Shown here piece after piece: positions 56,432 to 64,000 of a stretch of DNA of 64,000 bases. Position 1 is the first letter of the stretch; each line of letters opens with the position of its first letter. Made by a program: the position numbers and the translations under genes. The notes beneath the pieces were generated by a model. It worked only from the letters and a program-made list of their open reading frames with translations, was not told where the DNA came from and searched no databases. The stretch is from Candidatus Gastranaerophilales bacterium (GTDB lineage: Bacteria; Cyanobacteriota; Vampirovibrionia; Gastranaerophilales; Gastranaerophilaceae): positions 1 to 64,000 of the forward strand of contig CALUYZ010000002.1 in assembly GCA_944325175.1 (NCBI GenBank). The letters run 5' to 3'.

Positions 56432-56899
56432 TTATTTAGAATTTTTTTTGAAAAAATCTTCAAATATTGTTTTTATGTCATCACTTTTTTGAAAAACTTC
56501 CATAATATCAATTTTTGCAAAGTCTTTTGCTTCTCTCAGTTGACTATTACATTTAGCACTTGCTTTTATAAAAGCGTCTATTTTATCTCGAATTTCTTGA
56601 TTAAACAAATGTTGTGTCTTTAGCAAATTGTGATTTAATTCCATATATAATAAACAAATGTCAGATATATTTCTATCTTTTGTTTCTTCATCCCCCTCTT
56701 TTAAATCCATAAAAGTAAATAAGATTTTCCAAATAATATCATTTATTTCCGAATAAAACTGTATTCTTGCTGAAAATAATGTTAATTTATTTTGTTTTTC
56801 GATAGCTTTCCATTGAAGAAAAGCAAATACTGTTAATGCAAGAGTTAAAATTATATTTGAAGTAATTTCTATAACTTTTATCATAAATAAAATTCCCAC
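56432..56899 (-). CDS. Hypothetical membrane-anchored protein
   Basis: A 155-residue protein with one N-terminal membrane helix (IILTLALTVFAFLQW) and a helical cytosolic tail. Converges on the repressor gene with two bases between. No family is recognised; a superinfection or defence accessory role is conceivable but unsupported. Confidence 0.65.
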   Translation of the reverse strand: MGILFMIKVIEITSNIILTLALTVFAFLQWKAIEKQNKLTLFSARIQFYSEINDIIWKILFTFMDLKEGDEETKDRNISDICLLYMELNHNLLKTQHLFNQEIRDKIDAFIKASAKCNSQLREAKDFAKIDIMEVFQKSDDIKTIFEDFFKKNSK

Positions 56900-56973
56900 T
56901 TATATTGTACGACAATTATAATTAAAAAATTTATTGTCATATAATAGTTTATAAATAATATAAGGGAATTAGA

Positions 56974-58278
56974 ATGGATAAAAAAGAAAAAGAAAATTGG
57001 TTACGCCATAAAAATTTTATGAAAAAAAAATCAGATATAGCAATAGAATTAAGAAGTAAAGAAAGTCAATTCTACGGACTAAAACGTGAATTCGTTTACG
57101 CTCAAGAAGAAATATTAGATAAATATAAAAAAGCAAAAGATTCTAAACATCCAAGAGATATTGGAAATATAAGAGAAAATATCTTAAGAGATTTTCTTGA
57201 CTCATCAGGTATCTTGCCTCAAAAATACCAAATTTCAAAAAATAGTGCTAGAGTTGTATCAACGACTGGGCATATAAGTAACGAAATTGACATATTAATT
57301 TACGATTATTTAAACAATATATCTTTAATGAATAGAGGAAGCGTTTATACTGCCTATCCTGTAGAAAGCGTCTACGGAATTATTCAGGTAAAATCTGTCT
57401 TAACTAAAAAAGAAATTAAAAATGCACTCGATAATATTGCCTCGTATAAGAAATTAAATAAAGATTTTGTTAGTGAAAATTCTTCTGGTTTTGTTATTTA
57501 TGATGGTTCAAAATCAAAACGCGGTTTTGGTATATTGTTTGCTTATGATAGTGATTTGGAATGGATTGATATTGTCAATGAGATTAAAAATTATGCAGAT
57601 AATAACCCAAATAAAAAATGTTGGTGTAATGCAGTAGTTATTCTGACACAAGGTGTCATTTTTCATGGAGAGAATAATTATGGTTATTTTCTCAATAATA
57701 ATATTGAAAAAATTAAAGAATTAAAAATGTTTGGTTTGCCAGATGCCGAAGCAATTTGTTTATATCAATTTTATGATATTCTAATGAAGTTACTAAAAAA
57801 TACGGAAACATCAGAAGTTCCCTATTGCAATTACTTTGATTTGCCATATACGGCTGGAGAATATTCTTACAAGTATTCACATGGCATTTTTTCAGAAATT
57901 GGTAATTGCAATAAACATGGTGCATATTTACGAAAGTTAGATGGTGAAAAGCTAGCAAAAGTTATTGATTGGTGCAAAAAATCAGAGCCAATTAATTGGC
58001 TAAGAGCAATTGATATTGCATACGAAAACAATGAAGATGAAAATAAATACAATAAACAACCTCATGAAGTAAGAATATACAACCCCAATAACTATAATTT
58101 AAAAGACATTTTATTAATGGATAATGAATTTATGGGTAAAAAAACAAAAAGTCTTGCCTATGAAGAAATTGTGGTTGATGATATGTATATTTGGTTGCCA
58201 TATTACTATGAAATTATAGAAAATCTTGTACAAGATTGTCCTAAATGTATGAAAAAGTCTAAAAATAAAAAGAATTGA
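56974..58278 (+). CDS. DUF6602-like protein with nuclease-type core
   Basis: A 434-residue protein. Residues 30-180 resemble DUF6602: FYGLKREFVYAQEEILDKY, GNIRENILRDFLDSSG, then NEIDILIYD and VESVYGIIQVKS. The Asp and the QVK stretch sit where a restriction-endonuclease-like fold has its D and ExK, but Gln replaces the Glu. The C-terminal half is unrecognised. Position at the end of the element suggests cargo, perhaps defence, which is inference. Confidence 0.65.
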   Translation: MDKKEKENWLRHKNFMKKKSDIAIELRSKESQFYGLKREFVYAQEEILDKYKKAKDSKHPRDIGNIRENILRDFLDSSGILPQKYQISKNSARVVSTTGHISNEIDILIYDYLNNISLMNRGSVYTAYPVESVYGIIQVKSVLTKKEIKNALDNIASYKKLNKDFVSENSSGFVIYDGSKSKRGFGILFAYDSDLEWIDIVNEIKNYADNNPNKKCWCNAVVILTQGVIFHGENNYGYFLNNNIEKIKELKMFGLPDAEAICLYQFYDILMKLLKNTETSEVPYCNYFDLPYTAGEYSYKYSHGIFSEIGNCNKHGAYLRKLDGEKLAKVIDWCKKSEPINWLRAIDIAYENNEDENKYNKQPHEVRIYNPNNYNLKDILLMDNEFMGKKTKSLAYEEIVVDDMYIWLPYYYEIIENLVQDCPKCMKKSKNKKN

Positions 58279-59257
58279 TATAATTTTTATGCAATCTTTT
58301 CTAATAAATAAGTTCTGAAATCGTACACTAAAGTGAGTTTTTTATTGCAAAAAACCAACTAATAAATAACCCGAGCAGTTTAATCAAAACGTTTCTTAAT
58401 GCTTTGATATAAATCAATAAGCATTTTTGTAATAAAAATTTTATCTTTATTTTTACAACGTTTTTATAAACACATTAATTTTGATAAAATGTCTTTTAAA
58501 TCGTACTTTTTTCAACAAGAACAAAGTTTCTCTTCTCGTTGCGTCAGTGTTGAAATGTTTTAAATTTCACAAGAGAGATAATTGTTAAATTTATATTGTT
58601 TTTAATATGGCTAAAATATTCTTGTACGGTAAATTTATATTTGCTTATTTTTGCTATGTGCGCTTTTAGATTAATTTAAAACGGTTTTAATGTTTATATT
58701 TGTCAAAAACAAGCAATATTTATGAAATTTTAAGTTATTTATGATGTCAAAATGAATCGGTTAAATTAATTTATAATTTATTCAAGACATCTTTTAAATA
58801 AGCTTTATGGCGGTTTTTGGCAAAAGTGGTTTTTTGTAAACTTTGCTGGCTAATTTGAATAATTTCTGACAGATAGCATGAGTTTTTGCCTGAGGTGAAT
58901 TTTACCTGAATACTGTCAAAGTTAAGCTGTTTTAGTTTTTGTTCGGGGCAGAAATGATAATTTAGAAAATCTTTTGTATTTGTTTTATTGAATCTTAATA
59001 CAATGAACATTTTTGTCATTTTTGCTCAAATTACAATAACTGTTTGAAGTAAAATGCAAGTTCGATTATTTCTTGCGTTTTATTAATCTTTGGGCATCTT
59101 TGTAGCAATTTCTTTGCGTCAAAATGTGTAATTTAAGGACAAATCAAGTTGCAGCGCTTATTACAAGGCATTATTTATAATGCAAAAACCATAAAAATTA
59201 AAAAATTGCGCAAATAATTTTTTTCAAGAGTTTTTAGAAAATACGATTGGAGGCAAT
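58279..59257. other. Gene-poor AT-rich gap after the element
   Basis: About 980 bases with no well-supported gene. One weak minus-strand ORF (58771-59019) lies inside. No repeat of the tRNA-Asn sequence, no clear terminator and no RNA gene was recognised. The element's right attachment site may lie here. Confidence 0.6.
58771..59019 (-). CDS. Possible small hypothetical gene
   Basis: An 82-residue reading frame (MTKMFIVLRFNKTNTKDFLNY...) with plausible composition. It includes a VKFTSG stretch reminiscent of the SF motif of other hypotheticals. No strong ribosome site or family is seen. Confidence 0.35.
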   Translation of the reverse strand: MTKMFIVLRFNKTNTKDFLNYHFCPEQKLKQLNFDSIQVKFTSGKNSCYLSEIIQISQQSLQKTTFAKNRHKAYLKDVLNKL

Positions 59258-59599
59258 GTGAGAATAACAAATAACGGACAAATATCATTTCAAAAAGTTT
59301 ATATAGAACAAAGCGCTTTTGACAGAGCAATGAATTTAGCAAAGTATTACAAAACATCAGATGAATATGCTAAAGCAAAAGATGAGCTTGTAAATGCATC
59401 CGAAGGAAAAGATATTTATCTTGCGCCTTGGGATGATTATGGCGTGTGCGCATACAGTATTGATGACAAAGGCGAAAAAACACTAATTACAAGAGATTCA
59501 GATTTTATACAAGGGTTAAAAAAAGCCACAGAGGCACTTTTAAAAAAACAAGAACCAAAAGCGCCTAAGCATAAGCCCTTTAAAGGCACAATGGCATAA
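59258..59599 (+). CDS. Hypothetical protein with N-terminal ISF motif
   Basis: A 113-residue protein with a GTG start, supported by TTGGAGG a few bases upstream; the ATG two bases earlier runs into a stop. It begins MRITNNGQISFQKVYIEQ, similar to the SF-motif N termini of neighbours, followed by a helical region and a Lys/Pro-rich C terminus. Unknown function. Confidence 0.65.
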   Translation: MRITNNGQISFQKVYIEQSAFDRAMNLAKYYKTSDEYAKAKDELVNASEGKDIYLAPWDDYGVCAYSIDDKGEKTLITRDSDFIQGLKKATEALLKKQEPKAPKHKPFKGTMA

Positions 59600-59748
59600 A
59601 AACTTATAAAATCGGCAATTTAGATAATTTAACCTTGTTTTTAAGAATATCAAGCTAAGCGTTGTTATTCTATTAAAAACAAGGTTATTTCAGCTAAAAC
59701 TAAAGGTGCTATTTTAGCGCCTTTACGGATTAATTTAAAAAGTCGGCT

Positions 59749-60363
59749 TTACTTCCAAACTGTTGCGCCCTTAATGGATTTAAGATTTTTCAAACCGTCT
59801 GCTATTGCTTCTCTAAAGCCGTCTTTGCCCATATATTCAAGACAGGCTTCTCCTTCTTTATATTCGCTTGAATAAATGGTGGTTCCTTTTGTATCTTCAT
59901 TATATACAAATGCCAGAGCAACAGGGTTGCCGTTTTTATCTTTTCCAACAACATTAAGCCCTTTGGCATCATCGCCTATAAGTTTTTCAATAAATTCTTT
60001 TTTATCTGCGCCTTCTTCTAATTTGCCGTCACCCATAGTGAAAGTATATGTTCCATCTTCCTTAACTTTTTTTGAATGAACCCAAAAACTCTCACCATCA
60101 GGGCTAAAGCCATATTTATTCGAACTTAAAGACCTTAAAAGCGCAAGGTCTTCATCTGACATATTTATAGAAGTTAAACTATCACCTTTTCTTACTTGGC
60201 ACCTTCCTGCCGAATCATCCGGAAAACTTGGAAGAAGCCTTGAAAGCTCACGCCCTTTTTGTAAATGCTCTAAATTTAACTCGGGATTATTTAATTCTTT
60301 TTCAATGCTTTTTCCTCTAATTCTTTCAGGATTAAACATTGAACCAAAAGAAATATTAGACAT
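59749..60363 (-). CDS. Hypothetical protein with N-terminal ISFG motif
   Basis: A 204-residue protein beginning MSNISFGSMFNPERIRGK. The N-terminal 100 residues are helical; the C-terminal half is beta-rich (TYTFTMGDGKLEEG, VALAFVYNEDTKGTTIYSSEY). There is no signal peptide. The N-terminal SF motif links it to the hypotheticals at 915, 7414 and 59258. Confidence 0.7.
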   Translation of the reverse strand: MSNISFGSMFNPERIRGKSIEKELNNPELNLEHLQKGRELSRLLPSFPDDSAGRCQVRKGDSLTSINMSDEDLALLRSLSSNKYGFSPDGESFWVHSKKVKEDGTYTFTMGDGKLEEGADKKEFIEKLIGDDAKGLNVVGKDKNGNPVALAFVYNEDTKGTTIYSSEYKEGEACLEYMGKDGFREAIADGLKNLKSIKGATVWK

Positions 60364-60484
60364 AATTTATACCTCACCAATCATACATTCCTTTAAAAGC
60401 AGAACAAGAAAAAAATTTGCCTTATATTTTAATTCATTTTTTTTAAGCTATAATAGAAATTTGGAATTATAAAAAGGGAAGAAA

Positions 60485-61468
60485 ATGAAAAATATAAAAG
60501 GTATAATATTTTGTTCAATATTTGCTCTTATCGCTTACTTTGTTGCTAAAACAAGCTTTTTTACATCAATAAATTTAAACTCTTTGACCTTTGCAATTAT
60601 TTTAGGCATGGTTTTTGGGAATTTATTGAACAAATTTATACCTGATGATTATAAAGAAGGTATAACCTATTGCGCAAAAAAGCTTTTAAGACTTGCGATT
60701 ATTTTATACGGTTTTAGAATAACTTTTCAGCAAATTTTTGCAGTTGGAGTTAAAGGGCTTTTTGCAGATGTAATTATGCTTACAACCACTTATCTTTTAG
60801 GATATTACTTAGGAACAAGGGTTTTTAAATTAGATAAAGATTTATGTATGCTGACATCCATAGGTTCTTCTGTATGTGGCGCTGCAGCTGTACTTGGAAC
60901 CGATTCCATGGTAAAAGCAGATTCTCACAAAGTTTCTTTAGCAGTTTCAACCGTTGTTTTGTTTGGAACAATTTCAATGTTTTTATACCCTTTTCTTGCA
61001 AACCTTAATTTTGTACCGCAAGAAGTTTTTGGCATTTATATCGGTTCAACAATCCATGAGGTAGCACAGGTTGTTGCAGCCGGAAGCGCTATCAACTCAA
61101 GCGTTTGTGACACATCTGTAATTGTAAAATTAACAAGAGTTATGATGCTTGTACCATATTTATTTTTGCTTGGGTTGTATTTATCAAAAAAAGCCAAAAC
61201 AAAAAGAACAAAAGTGCCCATGCCTTGGTTTGCAATTTTATTTGTAGTTATGTGCGGAATTAATTCTCTTAATATTTTACCTTCAATAGTAAAAACGGGA
61301 ATTATTGAATTTGACGTATTTTTACTAACCGTTGCAATGTTTGCACTGGGCGTTGAAACAAACTTTGAAAAAATAAAAGGTCTTGGTCTAAAACCAATTT
61401 TGCTTGCCGGCTTAATGTTTATCTGGCTTGTAGGCTTTGGCGCATTTACGGTTAATTTTATTATTTAA
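60485..61468 (+). CDS. YeiH/UPF0324-family putative permease
   Basis: A 327-residue inner-membrane protein with about ten hydrophobic segments. The family signatures LLRLAIILYGFRITF and SSVCGAAAVLGT are visible. Family members are annotated as putative sulfate exporters, but the substrate is not proven here. Its stop codon abuts that of the convergent symporter gene. Confidence 0.88.
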   Translation: MKNIKGIIFCSIFALIAYFVAKTSFFTSINLNSLTFAIILGMVFGNLLNKFIPDDYKEGITYCAKKLLRLAIILYGFRITFQQIFAVGVKGLFADVIMLTTTYLLGYYLGTRVFKLDKDLCMLTSIGSSVCGAAAVLGTDSMVKADSHKVSLAVSTVVLFGTISMFLYPFLANLNFVPQEVFGIYIGSTIHEVAQVVAAGSAINSSVCDTSVIVKLTRVMMLVPYLFLLGLYLSKKAKTKRTKVPMPWFAILFVVMCGINSLNILPSIVKTGIIEFDVFLLTVAMFALGVETNFEKIKGLGLKPILLAGLMFIWLVGFGAFTVNFII

Positions 61469-62863
61469 TTACTTCTCTTTTGCAATTTTAACAACAACTT
61501 TTGTTAAGGCAAAAAGGGCGATTGCGTTTGGAATTACCATTAAATTGTTAAACATATCGGTTAATTCCCAAACAAAATCTGATGAAACAAGGCTGCCTAA
61601 CATAATAAAAGCAAGGGCAAGAACCATATAAATTGTTTCTGCAATTTTGGGGTGCTTTTTGCCAAAAAGGTAAATTACATTAACCTTGCCGAACAAATTC
61701 CAGCTTAAAATGGTTGAAAAGGCAAAGAAAAATAGGCAAATTGCAACAAAAATTGCGCCTATTGAATTGCCAAAAATTGTGCCGAAAGCTGTTTGAACTA
61801 AATTTGTCTTATTTAAAATGTGCATAACAGCTTCCGTATAGCCGCTTGATAGTGCGCCGTCTTGTGTATATAAAGTTGAAATTACAATTAAGGCATTTAA
61901 AGTTAGAATTATAAAAGTATCAACAAAAACGCCAATCATAGCGACTGTTCCTTGAATGTGGGGGTCTTTCACGTTTGCAAGAGCGTGAGCATGGGGGGTT
62001 GAACCCATGCCTGCTTCGTTTGAAAATAAGCCCCTTTTTGCACCTTGGCTTATTGCCTGCTTAATTGCATAGCCAAAGCTTCCGCCTAAAATTGCCTGAG
62101 GCATAAAGGCATATTTAAAAATCATATAAAATGTTTCAGGAATATATTTTATTCTTGCAATTAAAATAATAAGCCCGCCTATTATGAAAAACAAAGCCAT
62201 AAAAGGAACAATTTTTTCAACAACAATGGCAAGCCTTTTTATTCCGCCGATAAAAATAATTCCGCAAATTATAACAAGCAAAATTCCCATAATGTAAGGT
62301 TTAATATGAAAGGCTGTTTCCATTGAACAGGCAATGGAATTTGATTGCACCATGCACCCCATAAAACCCAAAGCTAAAATTATTGCAACTGCAAAAAAGC
62401 CTGCCAAAAATTTTCCGAATTTACCTTTAAATGCCGTTGTAATGTAATAAACAGGGCCGCCTTTAATTTTTCCCATATCATCAATTATTCTTGTTTTAAC
62501 GGCTAAAGTAGCTTCAGCGTAAATTGTTGCCATTCCAAAAAAGGCAATAAGCCACATCCAAAAAATTGCACCGGGTCCCCCTATTAAAATAGCACCTGAT
62601 GCGCCAACGATATTGCCTGTGCCCACTTGTGCCGCAATAGAAGTTGCTAATGCTTGAAAACTTGTCATACTATGAGGGTGGTTTTTATCAAAAATATGAA
62701 ATTCGCCAAATAAATTTTTAATACCGTCACAAAAACATCTTATTTGAATGAATTTTGTTTTAATTGTATACCAAACCCCAACACCCACAAGCAAAAATAC
62801 CAAAATATAATTTGATAAATATTCATTAAATTTAACTACAAAAGGATATAAAAAAGCTTCCAT
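61469..62863 (-). CDS. Sodium:alanine symporter (AGCS family)
   Basis: A 464-residue transporter with about eleven membrane segments. The AGCS motifs ATSIAAQVGTGNIVGAS, IFWMWLIAFFGMATIYAEA and FSNEAGMGSTPHAHA are present. It imports alanine or glycine with sodium. Length is normal. Two genes, converging on the permease gene, separate it from its upstream partners. Confidence 0.95.
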   Translation of the reverse strand: MEAFLYPFVVKFNEYLSNYILVFLLVGVGVWYTIKTKFIQIRCFCDGIKNLFGEFHIFDKNHPHSMTSFQALATSIAAQVGTGNIVGASGAILIGGPGAIFWMWLIAFFGMATIYAEATLAVKTRIIDDMGKIKGGPVYYITTAFKGKFGKFLAGFFAVAIILALGFMGCMVQSNSIACSMETAFHIKPYIMGILLVIICGIIFIGGIKRLAIVVEKIVPFMALFFIIGGLIILIARIKYIPETFYMIFKYAFMPQAILGGSFGYAIKQAISQGAKRGLFSNEAGMGSTPHAHALANVKDPHIQGTVAMIGVFVDTFIILTLNALIVISTLYTQDGALSSGYTEAVMHILNKTNLVQTAFGTIFGNSIGAIFVAICLFFFAFSTILSWNLFGKVNVIYLFGKKHPKIAETIYMVLALAFIMLGSLVSSDFVWELTDMFNNLMVIPNAIALFALTKVVVKIAKEK

Positions 62864-63005
62864 TAATTCTTATTTAACCTTATTTTCAGGGTGCAAAATT
62901 TATTATACTTAAAAAAATAAAATAAAAAAATGAACAATTTTTTTAAAATTTCGTTTAACCTAATGTGAAGGGAAATTAAAAAACATTTTTATAGGAGAAA
63001 TTATT

Positions 63006-63365
63006 ATGTCAGATGAAAACAAAAATTTAGAGGTTCAAGGAACTAAAGAAGAAAAGAAATGTATATGTCAATCTGAAGAATTTAAAAAATTCTTAATTGT
63101 TACGTTTGGAAGCTTTATTGGCGTGTTTTTAGCTTTAAGCCTTTTTGCAGCACTCCACAAACCGCCAATGCCGCCTGTACCACACCATTTTGGTCCAAGA
63201 CCGGCTATTGAGCATCATTACAGGGGTGATTTTGACGGACCCAAAGCCCACAAAATGCACAGACATAACGGTCCAAAAGCACACAGAATACATAAAGAAA
63301 TGAGACCCGATGCTCCAATGCCAAAAGAATTAAGAGGTGCTGAAAATATAAAGCCTGTTAAATAA
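63006..63365 (+). CDS. Membrane protein with His/Pro-rich exported tail
   Basis: A 119-residue protein with an acidic N terminus containing CICQSEEF, one membrane segment (IVTFGSFIGVFLALSLFAAL, about residues 32-52) and a tail with many His, Pro and Lys (HKPPMPPVPHHF, PKAHKMHRHN). The His-rich tail may bind metal. It is preceded by AGGAGAA. No family is recognised. Confidence 0.7.
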   Translation: MSDENKNLEVQGTKEEKKCICQSEEFKKFLIVTFGSFIGVFLALSLFAALHKPPMPPVPHHFGPRPAIEHHYRGDFDGPKAHKMHRHNGPKAHRIHKEMRPDAPMPKELRGAENIKPVK

Positions 63366-63399
63366 ATTTAACTACTGTTTTTCATTCCGTTATTTTAGG

Positions 63400-63427
63400 A
63401 AAGAGGGGTTTTACTCCTCTTTTTTTA
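63400..63427. terminator. Terminator after the His-rich protein gene
   Basis: AAAGAGG and CCTCTTT flank a short loop and run into TTTTTT; the autotransporter gene ends against it on the other strand. Confidence 0.75.
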
Positions 63428-64000
63428 TATACTTATCCTGATACCCAAAACAAGCGCTATACCGTTTCTGCCGCCATTTCTTATCATTCCTTCAAAAAAG
63501 GCTGTAACTCTGTCTTTAAACCTTTTTTGAACCCCAAAACCGTATTGAACGTATGGTTTTATTGAAAGACTCGGCAAATAAACATCGTTTGCCTGAAATT
63601 TTGCCTTGTCTATTAAATTCCAAGCAAAAGAAACAGCTAAATAAGGCTCTAGGTAATCTTTAAAATTTCCTATTAATTTAAAAGAAGGCTCTATATGAAG
63701 CGCATTTATGGGTTTTGTATTTATATAAACATTGGATGAAGTTGTAAAATTAAAAGTATTTATAAATGTATATGAAGCTATAATTGAAGGCTGCAAAATA
63801 AGCCTGTTATTTAAAATCGGGAAATTAAACCCTGTTTTTTGCGCAAGCCCTGTATTTAACATATTAAAATTATCCGAACCAAAAGATGTATGCGCTTTTG
63901 CTGAATTTGCACCAACATTTGCGGTTAAAATCGAAAAGAAATTTTTCTTATAAATTGCCCCTGTTAACCCAATTAAACCCCCGTTATTATAAATATCATT
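63425..64000 (-). CDS. Autotransporter-type beta-barrel protein (partial, continues beyond window)
   Basis: The frame is open from the window edge for 191 residues to the stop. The visible part has alternating amphipathic strands ending in the outer-membrane C-terminal type GIALVLGIRISI, and GLTGAIYKKNFFSIL and SYTFINTFNFTTSSNV within it. The methionine at 63862 is internal rather than the start. It is the translocation domain of a surface protein, which implies a diderm envelope; the passenger lies outside the window. Confidence 0.75.
   Translation of the reverse strand, partial: NDIYNNGGLIGLTGAIYKKNFFSILTANVGANSAKAHTSFGSDNFNMLNTGLAQKTGFNFPILNNRLILQPSIIASYTFINTFNFTTSSNVYINTKPINALHIEPSFKLIGNFKDYLEPYLAVSFAWNLIDKAKFQANDVYLPSLSIKPYVQYGFGVQKRFKDRVTAFFEGMIRNGGRNGIALVLGIRISI

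Overview
The window is a low-GC (A+T-rich) bacterial chromosome segment. It most likely comes from a gut or anaerobic non-photosynthetic cyanobacterial relative (Vampirovibrionia/Melainabacteria, Gastranaerophilales-like). This assignment is an inference from gene content: a cyanobacterial-style minC-minD-minE set in a diderm cell (autotransporter-type beta-barrel at the right edge), NarL/FixJ regulators, HydE ([FeFe]-hydrogenase maturation, so fermentative), a fused FeoA-FeoB iron transporter, type IV pilin-like genes, flagellar export genes, and several lineage-type hypothetical proteins with a short Ser-Phe-(Thr/Gly)-type N-terminal motif. No rRNA gene is present to confirm it.

Layout. 0-11.6 kb: LysR regulator, a very large hypothetical membrane protein, a hybrid receiver/PAS/histidine kinase followed by a response regulator and an exported protein, tRNA-Val, rimO, small exported or anchored proteins, a GT2 glycosyltransferase and a ribbon-helix-helix regulator. 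11.7-21.6 kb: an amidohydrolase that has lost most metal ligands, dCMP deaminase, a zinc-ribbon protein, FeoAB, an era-sORF-hypothetical-prmC operon on the minus strand, and a large exported Lys/Pro/Gln-rich protein. 21.5-28.4 kb: a minus-strand flagellar export/basal-body operon (lytic transglycosylase, fliE, fliF, FliG-like, fliH, flhA). 28.6-32.4 kb: coaD, a coiled-coil protein, glutamate-cysteine ligase, a YbaK-type editing protein and a NarL-type regulator.

32.5-37.6 kb is the most unusual part: four tandem type IV pilin-like genes with nearly identical or identical N-terminal bodies and hypervariable C-terminal tips that look like a C-type-lectin/DUF1566 fold. Six variable columns in the tip contain only pyrimidine-ending codons in all four genes, the pattern left by adenine-directed mutagenesis of AAY codons (diversity-generating retroelement, DGR). 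Genes 2 and 3 share a 739-bp block that appears identical and stops just before the variable domain. Three genes share a palindromic upstream element. No reverse transcriptase or template repeat lies in the window.

37.6-48.2 kb is core: hydE, LemA-like, minCDE, rplI, clpC, a DnaQ-like exonuclease, a tandem 203-bp non-coding repeat, and a YtxH/DUF948/YtxH envelope-stress-type cluster. 48.3 to about 58.3 kb is an integrated mobile element. It abuts tRNA-Asn, and the stop codon of its serine recombinase lies inside the tRNA gene. It carries an excisionase-like HTH, XRE regulators, an HsdR_N-type nuclease gene split by a frameshift at an A8 tract, a primase-polymerase replication module with small phage-like genes, a divergent repressor with a palindromic operator, and a DUF6602-like cargo gene. 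58.3-64 kb returns to chromosomal genes: two SF-motif hypotheticals, a YeiH-family permease, a sodium:alanine symporter, a His-rich membrane protein and a partial beta-barrel autotransporter.

All calls come from reading the sequence and from remembered family features. No database search was run.
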